A stretch of 64,000 nucleotides of DNA from assembly GCA_033297075.1 (NCBI GenBank), contig MU858062.1:310001-374000 (forward strand). The letters are read 5' to 3'. The number at the start of each line of letters is the position of its first letter. Position 1 is the first letter of the stretch. Of the stretch, positions 1 through 11,395 are shown piece by piece. The translations under genes were made by a program, and so were the position numbers. The DNA comes from Rhypophila decipiens (taxonomy: Eukaryota > Ascomycota > Sordariomycetes > Sordariales > Naviculisporaceae). The notes below the pieces were generated by a model, which saw only the letters and a program-made list of their open reading frames with translations, was not told the origin of the DNA and did no database searches.

Positions 1-976
1 TACCTATATATAAGAAGACTGGTGCCTGTATATGAGAGGACTGTGCCTGTATATTAGGCGCCTTCTTGGTGTTGTAGCAACAAAACAAGACCTGGACGAG
101 GTTGCATCAGCAACATCAGCACGATTGCCTCGGGTGCCCAGAGTTGGTAAATACAGTGCTCAGCCACCCAATCCGAACCACAGGTCATCCGTCAGCCTGT
201 ACGGATAACCAACTTCCTCTCCATTACAGAATAGCAGCGTTCCCTTTGACTACTCCTAAACACTTGAGAAACTTGTCGCGTCAGCTATTTCCATCAAGGT
301 ACCACTGGATTAGCTCCAGGGCAAACAAGGTACCAGTACCTAGCTTATTGCGTGCATGCAGGTGGGACTGCGACCACGACTGAAGGCGCGACCGTCTCTG
401 GTTGATCTGTTGGTCCGAACCCACGACAATTACGGTCAGTTTGACGGGGCACGCCAATTCGAGGCATTGGTGCACCAGCAGCAAGTGAAGGCAGAAGTCG
501 CACAGGTGCCTGTTCGGCAGGAGCTCACAGAGGTCCAGCAGGTGGCGGTTGAGGCTCCCACTCCCACTACATCATTCACCCCTCCACAGCCAACCCCCCA
601 AGACCAGGTTTCGGCTGCCACCACCGCTGCAGAAGGACCCGCTTCTGGTGCTGGTCTCAGTGGTCCCAACAAGCTCCCAGGCCCACCTGCACCCCCCATC
701 CCAGCTGGAGACGACGACGACTCGCCGAACCTGGTGCTTGAGCAAGCTTCCACCATCCCGCTCCCGGCATCACCACCGAGACCGCATTTCTCTCCGTCCA
801 CCCCCACCGAAGCCCTCTCCGACCCGAACGAACTGGTGTCGCCTCTGCGAACTATTCCCAAGATTCTTATTACCTCGGAATCCCCGCAACCTGCGCAGTC
901 CTCGCCAGCTCCCAAACCCTCGAAACCTACCCCCACACCTGTTGTCAAAACAACAACTGCTGCGTTGCGAGACAAG
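1..976. other. 5' flank and leader of vma-1
   Basis: No separate gene is supported here. The first 55 bases hold an imperfect tandem repeat (see its own entry). From 356 to the vma-1 start at 977 the DNA is C-rich, contains no ATG in any frame between 359 and 976, and is open in the vma-1 frame. The lack of ATGs suits a long leader. A TAG at 343 that also resembles a splice acceptor (acctag) closes the frame upstream. Confidence 0.6.
13..55. repeat. Imperfect tandem repeat, period 21-22 bp
   Basis: Two adjacent copies (13-34 and 35-55) share the core tgcctgtatat preceded by aga(a/g)gactg. The first bases of the window, tacctatata, look like the end of another copy, so the array may continue to the left of the window. 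Confidence 0.5.
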
Positions 977-3156
977 ATGGCTCCTGTAAGCTTTTGTCGA
1001 ATATGTTTCGCTAGCCAATACCTGACGTAGCTAATTGGAATTCTCGCCGATACAGTCCCAGAATGAAGATGCCCATACCGGTATGCTACGATATGTTCCT
1101 TGTTTGGCCTCATGACAAGTTGCTGACATGACTACTGGTCCTAGGCAAGATCTACTCGGTCTCTGGGTTCGTGGCCTAAGCCCCCATCATCCTCCGTCGA
1201 TAGCTCCCCCAGCTAACAATGTGCCTCAAGACCCGTCGTCGTTGCCGAAGACATGATCGGTGTTGCCATGTATGAGCTGGTACGCAAACATACTCAAGAG
1301 GATTCTGCGCGATGGGCCGATGCTAAGATCTGGACAGGTGAAAGTCGGCCATCAACAGCTTGTCGGTGAAGTCATTCGAATCAACGCCGATCAAGCCACC
1401 ATTCAGGTATACGAAGAGACAGCCGGTGTCAAGGTTGGCGACCCCGTACAGCGGACAGGCAAGCCTCTTTCCGTCGAGCTCGGTCCCGGTCTCCTGAACA
1501 ACATCTACGATGGAATCCAACGTCCTCTCCAGAAGATTGCCGAGATGGCTAACAGCATCTACATTCCCCGAGGCATCGCTGCCCCCGCGCTGGACCGCGA
1601 GAAGAAGTGGGAGTTCACACCTACCTTGAAGGTGGGCGATCATATCTCTGGCGGTGATGTCTGGGGAACCGTCTACGAAAACTCTTTCATCTCGGTCCAC
1701 AAGATCCTCTTGCCTCCTCGCGCACGGGGTACCATCACCAGAATCGCACCCAAGGGTGAATACACGGTCGAAGAAAAGATTCTCGAGCTCGAGTTTGATG
1801 GCAAGAAGACCAAGTATCCCATGATGCAGTCATGGCCTGTACGAGTACCGCGCCCTACTACCGAGAAGCACTCCGCCGACAAGCCCTTCCTCGTCGGTCA
1901 GCGCGTCCTCGACGCCCTCTTCCCTGTGGTCCAGGGCGGGACTGTTGCCATCCCCGGTGCTTTCGGCTGCGGCAAGACTGTCATCAGTCAGTCCGTGTCC
2001 AAGTTCTCCAACAGCGACGTCATTGTCTACGTCGGATGCGGCGAGCGCGGTAACGAGATGGCCGAAGTCTTGAAGGACTTCCCCGAGCTGTCCATCGAAG
2101 TGGACGGCCGTAAGGAGCCCATCATGAAGCGTACCACACTGATCGCCAATACCTCCAACATGCCCGTGGCCGCCCGTGAGGCCTCCATCTACACTGGAGT
2201 AAGTCATCAACACGTCCTGAATGGTCTAATGCATGCTAATAAGTGGGGCAGATTACGGTAGCAGAATATTTCCGGGACCAGGGAATGGACGTTGCTATGA
2301 TGGCTGACTCGTCTTCTCGCTGGGCTGAGGCGTTGAGAGAAATTTCGGGTCGCTTGGGAGAAATGCCTGCTGATCAGGGTTATCCGGCCTACCTCAGTGC
2401 CAAGCTCGCCTCGTTCTACGAGCGTGCTGGAAAGGTTCAGCCTCTTGGAAGTCCTGCTCGCGAAGGCAGTGTCAGCATTGTCGGTGCTGTGTCGCCGCCT
2501 GGTGGTGATTTCTCCGATCCCGTCACATCGGCCACTCTCGGTATCGTGCAGGTCTTCTGGGGTTTGGACAAGAAGCTGGCGCAGCGCAAGCATTTCCCGT
2601 CCATCAATACCTCGGTCAGCTACAGCAAGTACACCATGATCCTGGACAAGTGGTACGAGAAGGAGTATCCTGAATTCCCCCGGTTGCGTGATCGCGTCAA
2701 GCAGCTCCTCTCCGACAGCGAAGAGTTGGACCAGGTCGTGCAGCTAGTCGGCAAGTCGGCCCTCTCTGATCCTGACAAGATCACCCTTGACATGGCGGGC
2801 ATTCTCAAGGACGACTTTTTGCAGCAAAACGGTTACTCGGATTATGACCAGTTCTGCCCCATCTGGAAGACGGAGTGGATGATGAAGCTCATGATGGGAT
2901 TCCATGATGAGGCGCAGAAGGCCATCGCTTCGGGCTTGACCTGGGCCAAGGTCCGTGATGCTACTCAAGAGCTCCAAGGTCAACTGCGGCAGCTCAAGTT
3001 TGAGGTGCCCACCGAGGGACGGGAGAAGATTTGCAAGAAGGTTAGTTCTCCCATAAGCAGGGTACCTAGGAAGCAGTCTACTAACGCTTTTATCTACAGT
3101 ACGAGGGGATACAGCAGGCTATGCTCGACAAGTTTGCTTCCGTTATTGACGAGTAA
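977..3156 (+). CDS. vma-1: V-type proton ATPase catalytic subunit A
   Basis: Catalytic A subunit of the V1 sector, which hydrolyses ATP to drive proton pumping into vacuoles and other acidic compartments. Exons are 977-985, 1056-1080, 1145-1166, 1231-1279, 1338-2198, 2252-3040 and 3100-3156, giving 603 aa, the usual family length. The joined protein starts [20 protein letters not shown] and closely matches the Neurospora protein as I remember it. The P-loop GAFGCGKT lies at about residues 242-249 and is not interrupted, so the intein found at this point in yeast VMA1 is absent. The conserved tract [27 protein letters not shown] follows. The first four coding exons are tiny (9, 25, 22 and 49 nt), and all introns are 53-70 nt. 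The ATG at 977 matches the family N terminus, although the frame stays open to an ATG at 356. The gene is convergent with the nucleoporin gene. Confidence 0.97.
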
Positions 3157-4385
3157 GGGCCTTGGGCGACAAGGGATAATAGTGCGAGATTACATAGAAT
3201 TGGCACCGCAACAATTGGCAAGTTAGTTACCTGGGCATTGCAAGCGTGCTCTTGTCTTGTTATTGTAGTAGTCGTTGTTGTTTATACACGGGTTTTGTTT
3301 AAATACCTACCTTGTGCTCTTGGCGGTCGTGGGGAGAGATGATTATGGAGGCCCCTTTTTCCTAGGTTCTTGGGTCTTTCAGTCCTGTTCTTCATTATTG
3401 ATTCTCATAAACATGCTGTTTGAAATTTTCCACTTTTGATTGATATTCTGAAGGCGAGTCTGTTGCTCTCGTATACGTCTCAGTCATGTTGTATACATGA
3501 TTATTCACTACAAGAGTTGAGAGGTGGGCTTTGACAAGTGACCAATGCAAAGAGTGCATCGAGGATGTCTACGAATTGACCAAAATGATAGTACCTTCCG
3601 GATCCTAGAGTCTGGATTTACCAGATGGCCCCGCAAAGACAATATGTAAATGAGCGTGGCTGTTTATGAGCGATCATAATCCGTCGTTACGTAGAATTAA
3701 CCATCACATGGAAAACAAAACACCTCAGTCAGTCTCTTTGTTTGCATTCTTCATTCTCAGTCTCAAGACTAACAACTCCGGTCCTGGGGGAGAGAAAACA
3801 AAAGGCGTGATAAATCTCGCTGCCTCATGTCATGTACCAATTTGTCTGTGTGCATAACAGGAGCTGTCCCAGAAACAGATCAATCAATCCATCGATGCCC
3901 CGTGTTTTTTGTCTTTCCTCCTCCATCCCATAACCCAGATCTCCACTGCTGCTAAAACAAATACAAACTGACACCTTCCCAGTTTCCCTCTCAAGAAGCT
4001 ACTCCTCCGCCACCAACCAAGTAGCAGTACAAGAATTGACAAAGAGGGTAACAAGGTACAACCAAATCGATTGGCGGTGGAAGACCGGGCTCGTGTAAAT
4101 GGGTGGTGTAAACAAACCAAACGGGGGGATGTGATGCTATGCTATGTGTGTGTGTATACGTAGAAAGCAGAAGGGGAGTGTGCAATAATAAAAGAATTAA
4201 AACCGAAAGTTCCCGCGCCCCCAATGAATAGAAATATGACTCCTCTAATGCAAAACAAGGAGGGGAAAAAAAGAACAAGACTGCGTACATAAAACAAGGA
4301 ATCTTACCATGAATTTCCTCCCATATTTCCTCCCGCCGAGCCGCCTCGTTTGTCCCATCATATATAAAAACAAGCTCGCAGAATC
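3157..4385. other. Convergent 3' intergenic region
   Basis: This lies between the stop codons of vma-1 and the nucleoporin gene and should hold both 3' UTRs. It is AT-richer than the flanks, with a short TG run near 4145 and an AATAAAA-like tract near 4187. I see no supported gene. Confidence 0.6.
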
Positions 4386-7300
4386 CTACTTCTTCTCGTT
4401 CGCCTTCTTGTGGGTTTCCAGAGCATCACACAAGGCCAAGGCCTTGTCCGTATCTTCTTTCTTCACTTGAAGCATCCAGGTCTCCAGTTTCTGCCCCTCA
4501 TCAGCAGCTGCAAGAAACTTGATGTATTTCCCTCCTTGCTCCGTCTTGTACGTGGCATTCGGCAAGACAGCCTTGTTGAGAACGATGTGGCCACGCGGCT
4601 CGCCACGCAGGAGAACTCGAACGGCGCCCGTGTTCTTGTGCTTCATGAGGCGCAGGGGACCGACACCCTTGGTGACCCAAGGGCTCTTCGGCTTCTTGTC
4701 CTTGTTGTCGTCGTCCTCGGCCGGCTCGAATTTCATCGCCTTGGCGCGAACTTCATATACGACGGCCTCGTCCTCCTCGCCCGGCCCGCCTTCGGTTAAG
4801 GAAATCTGCTCCTGTGGTGCATCGTCCCCGTCAGCGTTAGGTCCTCGACTTTCTTCGGCTTCGGCGGCTGCTGGCTCAGGGGTGCCGGTTGCTGGGGTGG
4901 TAGCCAGACTTGAAGCACCGCCAAAAGTGAAAGGGGTATCTTAAGAATGCTGATTAACGTCGGGTTCTCCGAACCGGGCTCTTTCGTCGGTCGAGATAAG
5001 ACTTACTAGTACCTGTTGAGGTTCCTCCTCCGGGAGCTAGACCATTACCGAACATTGGTGCCGCCGAAGGGGCCTGAGAAGCACCGAAGCTGAACGTGCC
5101 AGAGGCGTTGTTCGCACCAAACATGTTACCCTGCTGGGAGCCGGTATCCGAGGCACCGTTGAAGCTGATGGTCGGTGCAGTGGCAGTGCTGCTTCCGAAT
5201 ATAAACTGAGAAGAGCTTCCATCATTGCCACCCGAGCCAAAGTTGAAGGATGACGGGGCGGACACGGTCCCGCTATTGCTGGCAAAGGGGTTGTTGAAGG
5301 ATCCTCCATTGGCGCTCGGAGTCTGGAAGTTGAAGGAACTTCCCGTATTTCCAAATATGGATCCGCTCGTCTGGGAGGCAGCCGGCTGGGTGGCCTGTGA
5401 GTCAGGCATTCCAGCGCTCCCGAAAGAAAAGATGGCATTATTAGAAGCCGGTGCGTTTCCGAAAAGGGGTTTCGGCTCTTGGGATGTGTTGGAAGATGTC
5501 GTTCCAAACCCGGAAAAGATGGGCTTGGGAGGTTCAGCCTGAGCAGGGGGACCACCGAACATCATGGGCGAAGCCTGGGGAGGTTTAGGAGCTTCATTGG
5601 GAGCCGGAGTACTACCAAATAGAGGTTTGGTAGCTTCACTCTGAGGAGCAAAGAGAGGCTTCGCGGGCTCGGCCTGTGCCGGAGCGGCACCAAACAGTGT
5701 TTTCGTGCCTTCACTCTGAGGAGCCGTAACAGGGGTACCAAACAGTGTCTTGGTAGGCCCAGTTTGGGCAGAAGTGGCGCCGAAGCTTGGCTTCTGAGCC
5801 TCAGTCTGTGCGGGAGTGTTTCCAAAAAGAGGCTTGGGAGCTTCCGGCTTGGAATCGGCTCCTGCAACTGGGAATCCGAAGAGGGGCTTGGCAGGCGAGG
5901 CTTGGGTAGATGAGGTAAAGGGGAACGGAGATGAAGCGGGCTTGCCATCCTTTCCACCGAATGCTCTCTTCGCAGGCTGGTTTGCATCGGCAGGTTTCTC
6001 GGCCTCCTTGTTCTGAGATCCAAACAAGGTCGAAGACTGGACTCCAGAGTTTGGAGCTTCAGCAACTGGAGCCGCGGGCTTGGGAGCGAATAAGCTTCCG
6101 GCGGAAGGGGCAGCCGCTGGCTTGGCTTCATCACCAGACTTTACTTGTCCGAAAAGCGAAGAGGTACCACCAAAGGGTGTTGACGAGGCTGTGGGCGCGG
6201 GGTTGGGTGCTTGGAAAAGCGATGGTGTCTTGTTTGACGGTTCGGCTGCCTTGTTCCCGAACTGGAACAGAGATTGACTTGTTGCCGGCTTGTCTGCTGG
6301 CGCAGGTGCTGCCGCTGTCTCTTCTTTCTTGGACAGCGCCGCAAACGGCTTGGAAGCTGATGTTTCTTTAGCCTCCACCTTGGTAACTGGCTCAGGTTCA
6401 GGAGCCTTGGGCTTAGAAGCACCGAAGCCAAGAGTGGAAGGGGGCGCTGGTTTGGGTGCAGTAGACCCAAAGAGGCCATTGGTAGTCGACGTAGTCGGCC
6501 CGAACTTGATTGGAGTGCCGGCGCTCCAAGTGTTATTTGAGGGAGCAGCAGGTAGATCTTTGACGGGGCTCACCGACCTGCTCTTGTCAGAAGCAGGAAG
6601 AAGCTGAGGGCCGTCCTGCGCGGGGAATTGTCTGACTGGCTGACCATCAGCGCCGCGAGTAATCCTGTCAAAGAGGCTACGGCCCTGTGAAGGCTCTCCT
6701 GCCTCTGATGACGCGCTGGAAGTGCCATTCGTGGAAACGGTTGGCTTGAAACCGAACTGGGGTGTAGCTACACCGGCACTTGCTGCCGCGCTGGGCTCGT
6801 CGCTCTGGCCGGTTTCTTGACCTTCAGACTCGTCTTCATCAGCATTGGTGCTAGTCTCATCGCCGCTCTCTCCATCAGCGTCATCGTTACCACTGCCCTT
6901 GCTATTGTCGGACAGATGGCCAAAGATGTTTTTGGTGGGAGCCGAGGGCTTCGCGGCCTGAAAAACAGAGGCACCAAAGGTCGACACGTTAGGCTTGGCG
7001 GTGGACTTGGCGGGAGTGGTGGACGCGGTGTTATTCACAATACTCTCAAACACCGACTTCGTCGCGGAGGGTGTCTTCTGGGGCGTCGCAGCTGACTTGG
7101 CCAGCTTGGCCGGCTGGTTCTCATCGGCTTCTGCTACGACAGTTGCCTTGCGTTTGGTATTGGCGGGAGTGGGAGCAGGCACATCGGGTCCGCGGGCTCG
7201 CTTGTTACCGCCATTGAAAGACGAAGTCAGCGCACTATCGCCAGGTGCCAGTTCTTCCTCAGCTTTCCTCTTGGAGCCGTTTGGCCTAGCTACCGACATT

Positions 7301-8334
7301 GACTCGGCCTCATCGTCAGAACTCGCGATGCCGTGCTTCTGTTTCCACTCTTTCTTCACCGCCTCGGAAGCTCTGACGGTCTTGAACTCGTATAAACCGT
7401 AGCGGAGCATAATGAGACTGCGACTCTTCTCGTACTCCTTGGCAAAGTTCAGAATATTGATCTTCCAGTCCTTCTTGGTAAAGACATCATCGGCAGCGTA
7501 TTTCAAGCGTCGCAGGTCGAGAATGCAGAAGAACTGTTTCCTTTGCTGATCATCGAAATCGGGCGGGCAGTAATGAGCGAGAAACTCGTCCGCATATATC
7601 GAGCCAGACCTGCTTAAGCCCTCGGGAACCTCCTTGGCTAGAACCTCGCCGGTTAGCTCCCGTGGCGGCGAGGGAATGCGCATGTTGAACAGTTCCGCAG
7701 AAGTCGTGTTGGACAGTGCGCGCTTGTCGATATCTGAAACTGCACCTCGAGACGCTTTGCCGGGTGTCATCGGAGGGAAGCTCTGATTTGGAGAGATAGT
7801 CGAGACTCCGGGAGAGAAGGTCGACGAGCCCGGGCGATTATAGTTCGGGTTGAACAGATTCCTGGGCGCGGTAGAAGAACGCGAGAAATTGTTTGGCCGC
7901 ACGTAAGGGTTGGGGGTAGATGAGAAAGTGGAGGTTGTGAAGGACCTGGATTGGGCCATGTTCGGATTGTCACCAGGCATTCTCCGTGGAGTAGCCATCG
8001 AGACAGTGAAGTTATTCGTCTTTGCGGTAGCTGATGGCGCACGTGCGAAATCGGAGGCGCTCATGCTCTGGGATAGCTTGCTACGGGATAGACCTTGTGG
8101 GCGGCCACCGGCAATCTTTCTCGCGGCAAGCTGAGACTCGGACGCGCGCTTCGCAGGACTCTCGAACGACGCGTTCTTGGACTCAGCGCGAGGAAGAGCC
8201 GCCGAGTTGCTGATACCGTTCTTTCGAGGGCCGGCAGCGTTCACCTCGGTGTCGGGTGCTGGTGCGCTAGACCCACGCCAGATGCTTGTGGTGAGAGAGC
8301 CAAACAAGCTCCGCTTCTTAGGTGTGGGCTCCAT
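4386..8334 (-). CDS. FG-repeat nucleoporin with C-terminal RanBP1 domain (Nup2/Nup61 type)
   Basis: Nuclear pore protein expected to act in importin and Ran traffic at the pore basket. Exons are 8334-5007 and 4939-4386, giving 1293 aa; the 67-nt intron has a gtaagt donor. The start sits in an ideal context (CCACCATGG). Residues 1-190 are basic and serine-rich. About 195-332 form a compact conserved block with YADEFLAHYCPPDFDD and a charged helix. Roughly 400-1120 are disordered with many FG dipeptides, mostly PLFG, TLFG and SLFG. An acidic linker leads to a RanBP1-type domain at about 1178-1293 (GVGPLRLMKHK, VLLRGEPRGHIVLNK), ending in a lysine-rich tail. This layout fits fungal Nup2 (S. pombe Nup61). 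The RanBP1 domain is clear; the exact orthologue name is inferred. Confidence 0.9.
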
Positions 8335-9563
8335 GGTGGAATGTTGGGATTGCGCAACGACAAGGGAAATGTCGACGAGTGTGCGGAAAGGACAAATGAT
8401 TATGGATCACGAAGGCAATGGACCAACTGAATGCATCCAGATGGAATGCGCTCGTGATCGGCTTTCGTGGGATGCTCGACGACTTGAAGATCTTGGGCGT
8501 GGGTTGGGAATTTTGGGGTTCCGCAGGCGCGATCGGTTGTAGGTCGGTCGGCCGGTTCACAGATGAGAAAGCGGAAACCTGTTAATGTCCCAATGCCCGC
8601 GCACTAGAAAAAAAGATGAAGGGGGTCTATGAAAAAAGAAAATCGATGGCTCCAATCAAATAATCGATAGGATTGCGCATCGAACACACCGGCTGCGTAC
8701 AAGGCAGCCAGGAGCGATGAAAAAAAAAGTCGTCTGCCTTTCGGTGCAGTTTTGCAAAGCTGAGCCGTCTGTGAATCTCGTGGAAGCAAGAGTGAAGGAA
8801 AAATTGTTAAGCGCGCTTTGCCTGGTGCACGGGCCAATAACTTGCAAGGAGGACACGGGGCAAGTGGGGCTTTCAGTTCGCGCCGAGCCAATCAGCCACA
8901 GCCGACGTCAGCCCGCCAAAACGGGATTAAAGCTCGTGTGTCTGGGGAAGAAGGTACGGTCCGTAACCCGTACGCAATACGTGCCAGTATATTGTTGTTT
9001 TACCTCAATGGTAGTGTTCACAGTGCAGTTATATTGACTACCCTAAAAGAGTTAAAAATACCCATATTCAAGAAAGTTGATATGCATTAAACATTATAGT
9101 TCAATGTTATACGATAGTCCCTAACCGGATCAACCACCCTATTTATGTTCTCGTTACGTACTTTACCGTCGTGGTGTAGTGTACGGGACGAGGCCACCCA
9201 TGATCGGGCCAATTGACTTGAACACCTCTATCCTGTATTTGCTTCACCGAAACTAAAAGCCGGACGAGAATTGGATAGAAACATGAGATGCCACGTGGAG
9301 CGCAGATTTGGATCAAACACATGAAAGAATTGGATTGGGGCATGGACAAGAGAACGTGAGACCAACGCTTATAACCTCGCCAACAGCTTATTCCATTCAC
9401 AGTTCGCTTCACGGACATTCAGACATATTAAAAGCTTCAGCAAAGAAACAGAAAGTGGTATTATGTACGCAAACAACACAAAACAAACACAATCCAATCA
9501 ATCGTGACAAGCATCACGCCCCTCATCAATTAAACATCATCCACCACTGACACTCTCGTTTCT
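8335..9563. other. Intergenic: nucleoporin promoter and SCP-2 3' UTR
   Basis: Both flanking genes are on the minus strand, so this holds the nucleoporin promoter at the left and the SCP-2 gene's 3' UTR at the right. Several ATTGG (inverted CCAAT) pentamers occur near 9270-9340. No open frame looks coding. Confidence 0.5.
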
Positions 9564-10154
9564 TTACAACTTGGCCTTGGTCTGGGCCTTCTTGAGGATA
9601 GGGTCGAGCTTGGTGGCCTTCATGACATCACCCTTGATCTTCAGCTTGCCTCCCATAAATAACCGCTGAGCGTTGGCCTTGCCGGCGACGAGGGAGCCAA
9701 AGTCGGCGTCGGACAGGGAGAGAGTCACTAGAATGCTGCCGTCAGCAATTGTCCAGCAGTTCCGCCATATTCTTCGAGTGTTCTTACCAGTAGGCTTCTC
9801 GCCGAGGCCCTTGCCAACGGTGCCCTTGTTCTTGAGGTCGATGTGCCAGCTCTCCGTCTCGCCGGCGGCGTTCTTGAGGGTGAAAGCAAAGACGGCGTTG
9901 CCCTGCTTGATGGCGTCCTTCTTATCGGCCTCGCTGGAGAGAGCGGCGGCGATGGCGTCGAAGGCCGCAGAGGAAGGGAACTTGTCTGTTTCGCGCGCAA
10001 GCAATTCTTGTCAGTTTTTTGTTGCATTTACAGGAGATGCTCAGATCCATCAACGGGAAATGCAGCATTGCACGCTTTCGGCGCAAACCACTTCTCCTGT
10101 CTCAGTAAGCCAAGGGTCGGAAGGAGACACAATCGTACCGTTCTTGAGAGACAT
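9564..10154 (-). CDS. Peroxisomal SCP-2 family sterol/lipid carrier
   Basis: Small SCP-2 domain protein expected to bind fatty acyl-CoA or sterols in the peroxisome matrix, like yeast POX18. Exons are 10154-10139, 9985-9788 and 9727-9564, giving 125 aa, typical for the stand-alone family. The joined protein begins MSLKNDKFPSSAAFDAIAAA, continues with KQGNAVFAFTLKNAAGE and GEKPTVTLSLSDADF, and has the family core LFMGGKLKIKGD. It ends AKL, a PTS1 peroxisomal targeting tripeptide. The first intron (153 nt) comes right after a 16-nt coding exon; the second is 60 nt. The MITE lies about 560 bp upstream of the start, within reach of the promoter. Confidence 0.93.
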
Positions 10155-10714
10155 TTTGAAAATTTGGGTGGTGTGTGGGGACTCGAAAGAGTGAGAATGA
10201 TATTCGTTTGGGTGTTGGCGGTTGTACGATTTGCGCAAGAAAGTTGGAATAGGAGAATGTCAGTAAATAGTGGTGTGAGTGGTGGGATTGACAACAGTGT
10301 TTATAAAGACGTTATGGAAAGAGGAGCAGCTAATAAGAGATGGTCGGCTTCGGCTTTCTTACTCTTCCCTGCTCCTTGGTTCTTGACCTTAATAACTTCT
10401 AGCGTGGACCAAAGAGCAGGCCGAATGTGATGACGCCGTTTTGGGGCAGCCTCGGCTTCTTCACATGTGCAACGGGAGGAGTGAGTGACCACTCAACAGC
10501 AGTTGCAGGGGTGGCCTGGAACCCCTGATTACCCCACACTGGGGGTTGGTTTGCGATGGAAGTTACAGCGGGTGACACGTGTGAAATGCAAGCCCACCAC
10601 TTCCGTCCAAGACTCCGGATCAACAAATTGTTTCTTATGTCCGTGTATAAGATCGGCGACGGGATGAAATCGTTGACCTTGGAAGTGGTGCATCAATCGT
10701 TGATTCGACTTGTA
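10155..10714. other. SCP-2 promoter region
   Basis: This is upstream DNA of the SCP-2 gene up to the left end of the MITE. I see no gene and no clear operator. Confidence 0.5.
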
Positions 10715-11042
10715 CAGTGAACCCCCCTGTCCTGCAACCCCCCTGCAAATTGCAACCCCCCTATATTTGCAACTATTTTGACGGTTAAGATTAAATAGTA
10801 AGATGAAATGCAACTATGCAAAATGCAACTAAAAAGCGGGAAGTTGCAGGTAAAGTAGGTGTGAAATCTGAATGTATACACGTATAAGCCCTATGTTTTC
10901 CCCACTATTCTGTAATATGACAGGTTTGAATTACAGCTTGGCAGTAAAATGGTCTGTGCGGCCCCCCTGTAATTGCAACCCCCCTTGTAAATGCAACAGA
11001 AAGTGTGGTCTGGCTTGGTGGCATTTACAGGGGGGTTCACTG
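10715..11042. mobile_element. Non-autonomous MITE, Tc1/mariner (pogo/Fot)-like
   Basis: A 328-bp element with perfect 16-bp inverted ends: CAGTGAACCCCCCTGT at 10715-10730, and its exact reverse complement at 11027-11042. TA flanks both ends (10713-10714 and 11043-11044), which fits a TA target-site duplication. Inside, the 12-mer TGCAACCCCCCT occurs three times in the same orientation, at 10733-10744, 10751-10762 and 10974-10985; these look like subterminal protein-binding repeats. The element has no transposase frame, so any movement would need a transposase from elsewhere. The superfamily is inferred from the TA duplication and the CAGTG termini. Confidence 0.85.
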
Positions 11043-11395
11043 TACTTCAACGTAGTTCCGACCGGGTCTCAAGCAAGTCCCAGCACCTAGAGACCATGCC
11101 CTGGATCTTGTCTGTAGGGTCCAAAGTCAAAAAGGGGTACGAGTCAATGCGAACGGGGCAGGAACGCAAGCCGTTCCCGACAAAAAGTGACCATCAGCTC
11201 CATCCCCGAGCGAGGGTGTTGCCGTCTGGAAGGAAGGAGCCTGAAAGTTGCTGATCCTTCCCAGGCTGTCAGGACCACTTGAAAGTTGGAACTAAACTTC
11301 TGATCAAGCCTTGCAATTCAGTCGTCTCGTCCCTCTTGACCGATGAATCAACGCTTGAATTGCTTCCGGCTGTCTAATTCAATTCCGTGGAAATT
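11043..11395. other. 3' flank of GH55 gene
   Basis: Unique-looking sequence between the right end of the MITE and the glucanase stop codon. It probably holds the glucanase 3' UTR. No gene is seen. Confidence 0.5.

Noticed and set aside
436..1113. Minus-strand open frame of 225 codons opposite the vma-1 leader
   Set aside because: Low-complexity Gly/Ser/Val composition that mirrors the C-rich plus strand. It overlaps the first vma-1 exons and has no recognisable domain.
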